A DNA stretch of 64,000 nucleotides from assembly GCF_030246845.1 (NCBI RefSeq), contig NZ_CP126889.1, positions 1,178,001-1,242,000 on the forward strand, written 5' to 3'. This document shows positions 62,678 through 64,000 of the stretch, in pieces. Under the pieces are notes generated by a model. It made no database searches, was not told the DNA's origin, and saw only the letters and a program-made list of their open reading frames with translations. The position numbers were made by a program, and so were the translations under genes. This DNA is from Enhydrobacter sp. Lineage in GTDB: Bacteria > Pseudomonadota > Alphaproteobacteria > Reyranellales > Reyranellaceae. Numbering within the stretch: the first letter of the stretch is position 1; every line of letters begins with the position of its first letter.

Positions 62678-63743
62678 GCGTCCTCTTCACGAGGGGAATC
62701 ACCCCCTTCGCGATTGCTTCGAGCTCCTCGACCGCCTGACGCAGGGACATGCCGGGCGGCCGTGGCTGGAAGATGATGTGGTCGACATCGAGGCGCGGTT
62801 GCCAGTCGATGATCTTCCTGGCGATGTCGGCCGGGGTGCCCAGAAGCCAGCGTTCCTGCATGAAGTCTTCCGACATGAAATACGGATTGTCGCCGGTGAG
62901 CGGCTTGCGCTCGCCCGTCACGCGATCGATGTAGGAGAGGCCGACGCGTTCGGGCGCGTACTGGACACGATAGACATGGTCGATGAAGGGCTGATGCCGC
63001 TTCATCGCGTCCGCCGCCGAATCGCCCACCAGGATCTCGCGCATCAATGCCCGCGGCAGCGGACCCGCGTTCTGGCGCGCCACCTCCTCGTCGAACGACC
63101 GGAGCTGGCGCACCAGATGCTCCAGCTCGATCAGCGGCGCGACCAGGAAGCCGGCGCGGTGCCGGACGGCACGTGCCCGCGCCTTGGGCGCCGCAGCGCC
63201 GATCCAGAGCGGCAGGCGGCCCGGCCTGACCGGCGGCGGTCGCAGCAGGCCATCCTTCACCTTGTAGATGCGGCCGTCATAGTCGAAACGCTCACCCTTC
63301 CAGGCGAGGCCGAGGATGTCGAGCGACTCCTCGAAGGCCGACGTCCGCCGGCCATAAGGCCAGCCGAACATTTCGAACTCGGCCGGGCGATAGCCCTGCC
63401 CCAGCCCGATCTCGACGCGGCCGCCCGACAGATTGTCGACCACCGACAGGTCCTCGGCCAGGCGCAGCGGATGGCCGCCGAGCGGCGCGAGCGCGACGGC
63501 CTGGCCGATCCGGCAATTCGGCGCCGCGACGGCGAGCGCCGCACAGGCCACGACCGGCGACGGGCAATAGCCGTCGGCCTCGCCATGATGTTCGCTGGCC
63601 CACACCGAGTGGAAGCCGAGCCGGTCCGCTTCGGCCGCGAGCTCGATGCCCTCTCGATAGGCCTTGTCGTATGGCTCTCCGAGCTCGCGATGCGCCTGGA
63701 AGCTGAAGGAGACGCCGAATTGCGGAGCTTTGGTCATGGGCAT
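62670..63743 (-). CDS. LLM class flavin-dependent oxidoreductase
   Basis: A 357-residue luciferase-like protein. Marks are FHSVWASEHHGEADGYCPSP (EHH motif), VALAPLGGHPLRLAEDLSVV, GGRVEIGLGQGYRPAEFEMF and LPLWIGAAAPKARARAV. These suggest an FMN-type alkane/nitrilotriacetate-like monooxygenase, but the cofactor is open. Either ATG 63743 (MPMTKAPQFG) or 63737 may be used. It is convergent with the preceding LLM gene and shares no sequence with it beyond the fold. A REP copy lies upstream. Confidence 0.82.
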   Translation of the reverse strand: MPMTKAPQFGVSFSFQAHRELGEPYDKAYREGIELAAEADRLGFHSVWASEHHGEADGYCPSPVVACAALAVAAPNCRIGQAVALAPLGGHPLRLAEDLSVVDNLSGGRVEIGLGQGYRPAEFEMFGWPYGRRTSAFEESLDILGLAWKGERFDYDGRIYKVKDGLLRPPPVRPGRLPLWIGAAAPKARARAVRHRAGFLVAPLIELEHLVRQLRSFDEEVARQNAGPLPRALMREILVGDSAADAMKRHQPFIDHVYRVQYAPERVGLSYIDRVTGERKPLTGDNPYFMSEDFMQERWLLGTPADIARKIIDWQPRLDVDHIIFQPRPPGMSLRQAVEELEAIAKGVIPLVKRTLT

Positions 63744-63765
63744 ACCGTCCTCAAACCAGCTTCGG

Positions 63766-63836
63766 TGTCATCCGGGCGAACGCGAGGGATCTTTCGCAGC
63801 GCTTGCCAAAGATTCCTCGCTTCGCTTGGAATGACA
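63766..63836. repeat. Inverted repeat, REP-family copy 2
   Basis: Arms 63766-63794 and 63808-63836 are near inverted complements and closely match the copy at 52269-52335 (both begin TGTCATCC and carry GAGGGATCTTT in the left arm). It lies between two co-directional LLM genes, in the 118 bases separating them. Confidence 0.78.
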
Positions 63837-63861
63837 CGCTCCTGGGGTCGAACAGTTCAAC

Positions 63862-64000
63862 TCACGCAAACGCCTTCCGGATGCGCGCCCAATCGGCGAG
63901 GGCATGTTCCTGGCCGGGCACGAGCTGGATCGTGAACTGCGTGAAGCCGGCGCTTCGCAGCCCATCGACGCGCTGCTTGATCTCCGGCGCGGTCGCCGTG
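63862..64000 (-). CDS. LLM class oxidoreductase, C-terminal fragment running off the window
   Basis: The reverse strand enters from the window end and stops with TGA at 63864-63862, giving 45 codons that end FTQFTIQLVPGQEHALADWA then RIRKAFA. This tail (helix with GLRSAGFTQFTIQLVPG) resembles the C-terminus of F420-dependent LLM reductases. The start lies beyond base 64000, so nothing more can be said of its active site. It would precede the 62670-63743 gene on the same strand. Confidence 0.6.
   Translation of the reverse strand, partial: TATAPEIKQRVDGLRSAGFTQFTIQLVPGQEHALADWARIRKAFA

Noticed and set aside
1..64000. tRNA, rRNA, CRISPR arrays, insertion sequences, integrases or attachment sites
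   Set aside because: None seen on reading both strands; no transposase or integrase motif and no regularly spaced repeats.

Overview
The window looks like chromosomal DNA of a high-G+C (about two thirds G+C by eye) alphaproteobacterium, probably of the Rhodospirillales/Hyphomicrobiales type. This is an inference from the aerobic (Cob-type) cobalamin genes in rhizobial-like order, several Liv-type ABC transporters, and a codon use dominated by G/C third positions. No plasmid, phage, insertion-sequence, rRNA, tRNA or CRISPR signal was seen. Genes are tightly packed and no gene-free stretch exceeds 300 bases.

Layout. (1) 1-14,400, accessory metabolism: the start of a polysaccharide deacetylase, a glutathione transferase, a PEP-mutase/isocitrate-lyase family enzyme, a two-component-type flavin monooxygenase with a solute-binding protein, a TetR-EmrA-EmrB efflux cassette, a Liv-type ABC transporter without its own binding protein, an LLM flavoprotein and a GMC oxidoreductase. 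(2) 15,083-33,809, a nearly complete aerobic cobalamin pathway: cbtB-cbtA-cobW-cobN-cobG-cobH-cobI-cobJ behind a B12 riboswitch, then cobL-cobE-cobM-cobA-cobB-bluB. cobK lies antisense between these two runs. cobO-cobQ and cobC on the other strand are separated by an antisense cobD. (3) 33,856-38,506, an iron(III)-type ABC transporter followed by a low-G+C gene of unknown function. (4) 38,605-46,398, a SorC-regulated locus with glycerol-1-phosphate dehydrogenase, a Ugp-type ABC importer without an ATPase, a glycerophosphodiesterase and an FGGY kinase, divergent around a perfect inverted-repeat operator. (5) 46,408-52,255, coenzyme F420 biosynthesis: cofD, cofC, fused cofGH and cofE, with an F420-dependent glucose-6-phosphate dehydrogenase homologue inside. 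(6) 52,348-64,000, an IclR-controlled importer (binding protein plus LivHMGF) joined to hydantoinase/oxoprolinase-type HyuA-HyuB and an LLM oxidoreductase, then two more LLM genes.

How they work together. Region 2 imports and inserts cobalt, builds the corrin ring, makes dimethylbenzimidazole and adenosylates the product; the riboswitch lets the end product shut off the first operon. Region 5 makes the deazaflavin F420, which the Fgd homologue could reduce and which some of the LLM proteins in regions 1 and 6 could use. Region 4 looks like uptake and breakdown of a phosphodiester or polyol through glycerol-1-phosphate to dihydroxyacetone phosphate. Because cofD follows the kinase after 9 bases, F420 synthesis may be co-transcribed with that catabolic locus.

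Most unusual points: cofE has no ATG, GTG or TTG start before its conserved N-terminus; cobK and cobL start inside the same CATG; two cobalamin genes are embedded antisense in otherwise co-directional runs; and a glycerol-1-phosphate (archaeal stereochemistry) dehydrogenase is paired with a bacterial Ugp importer.
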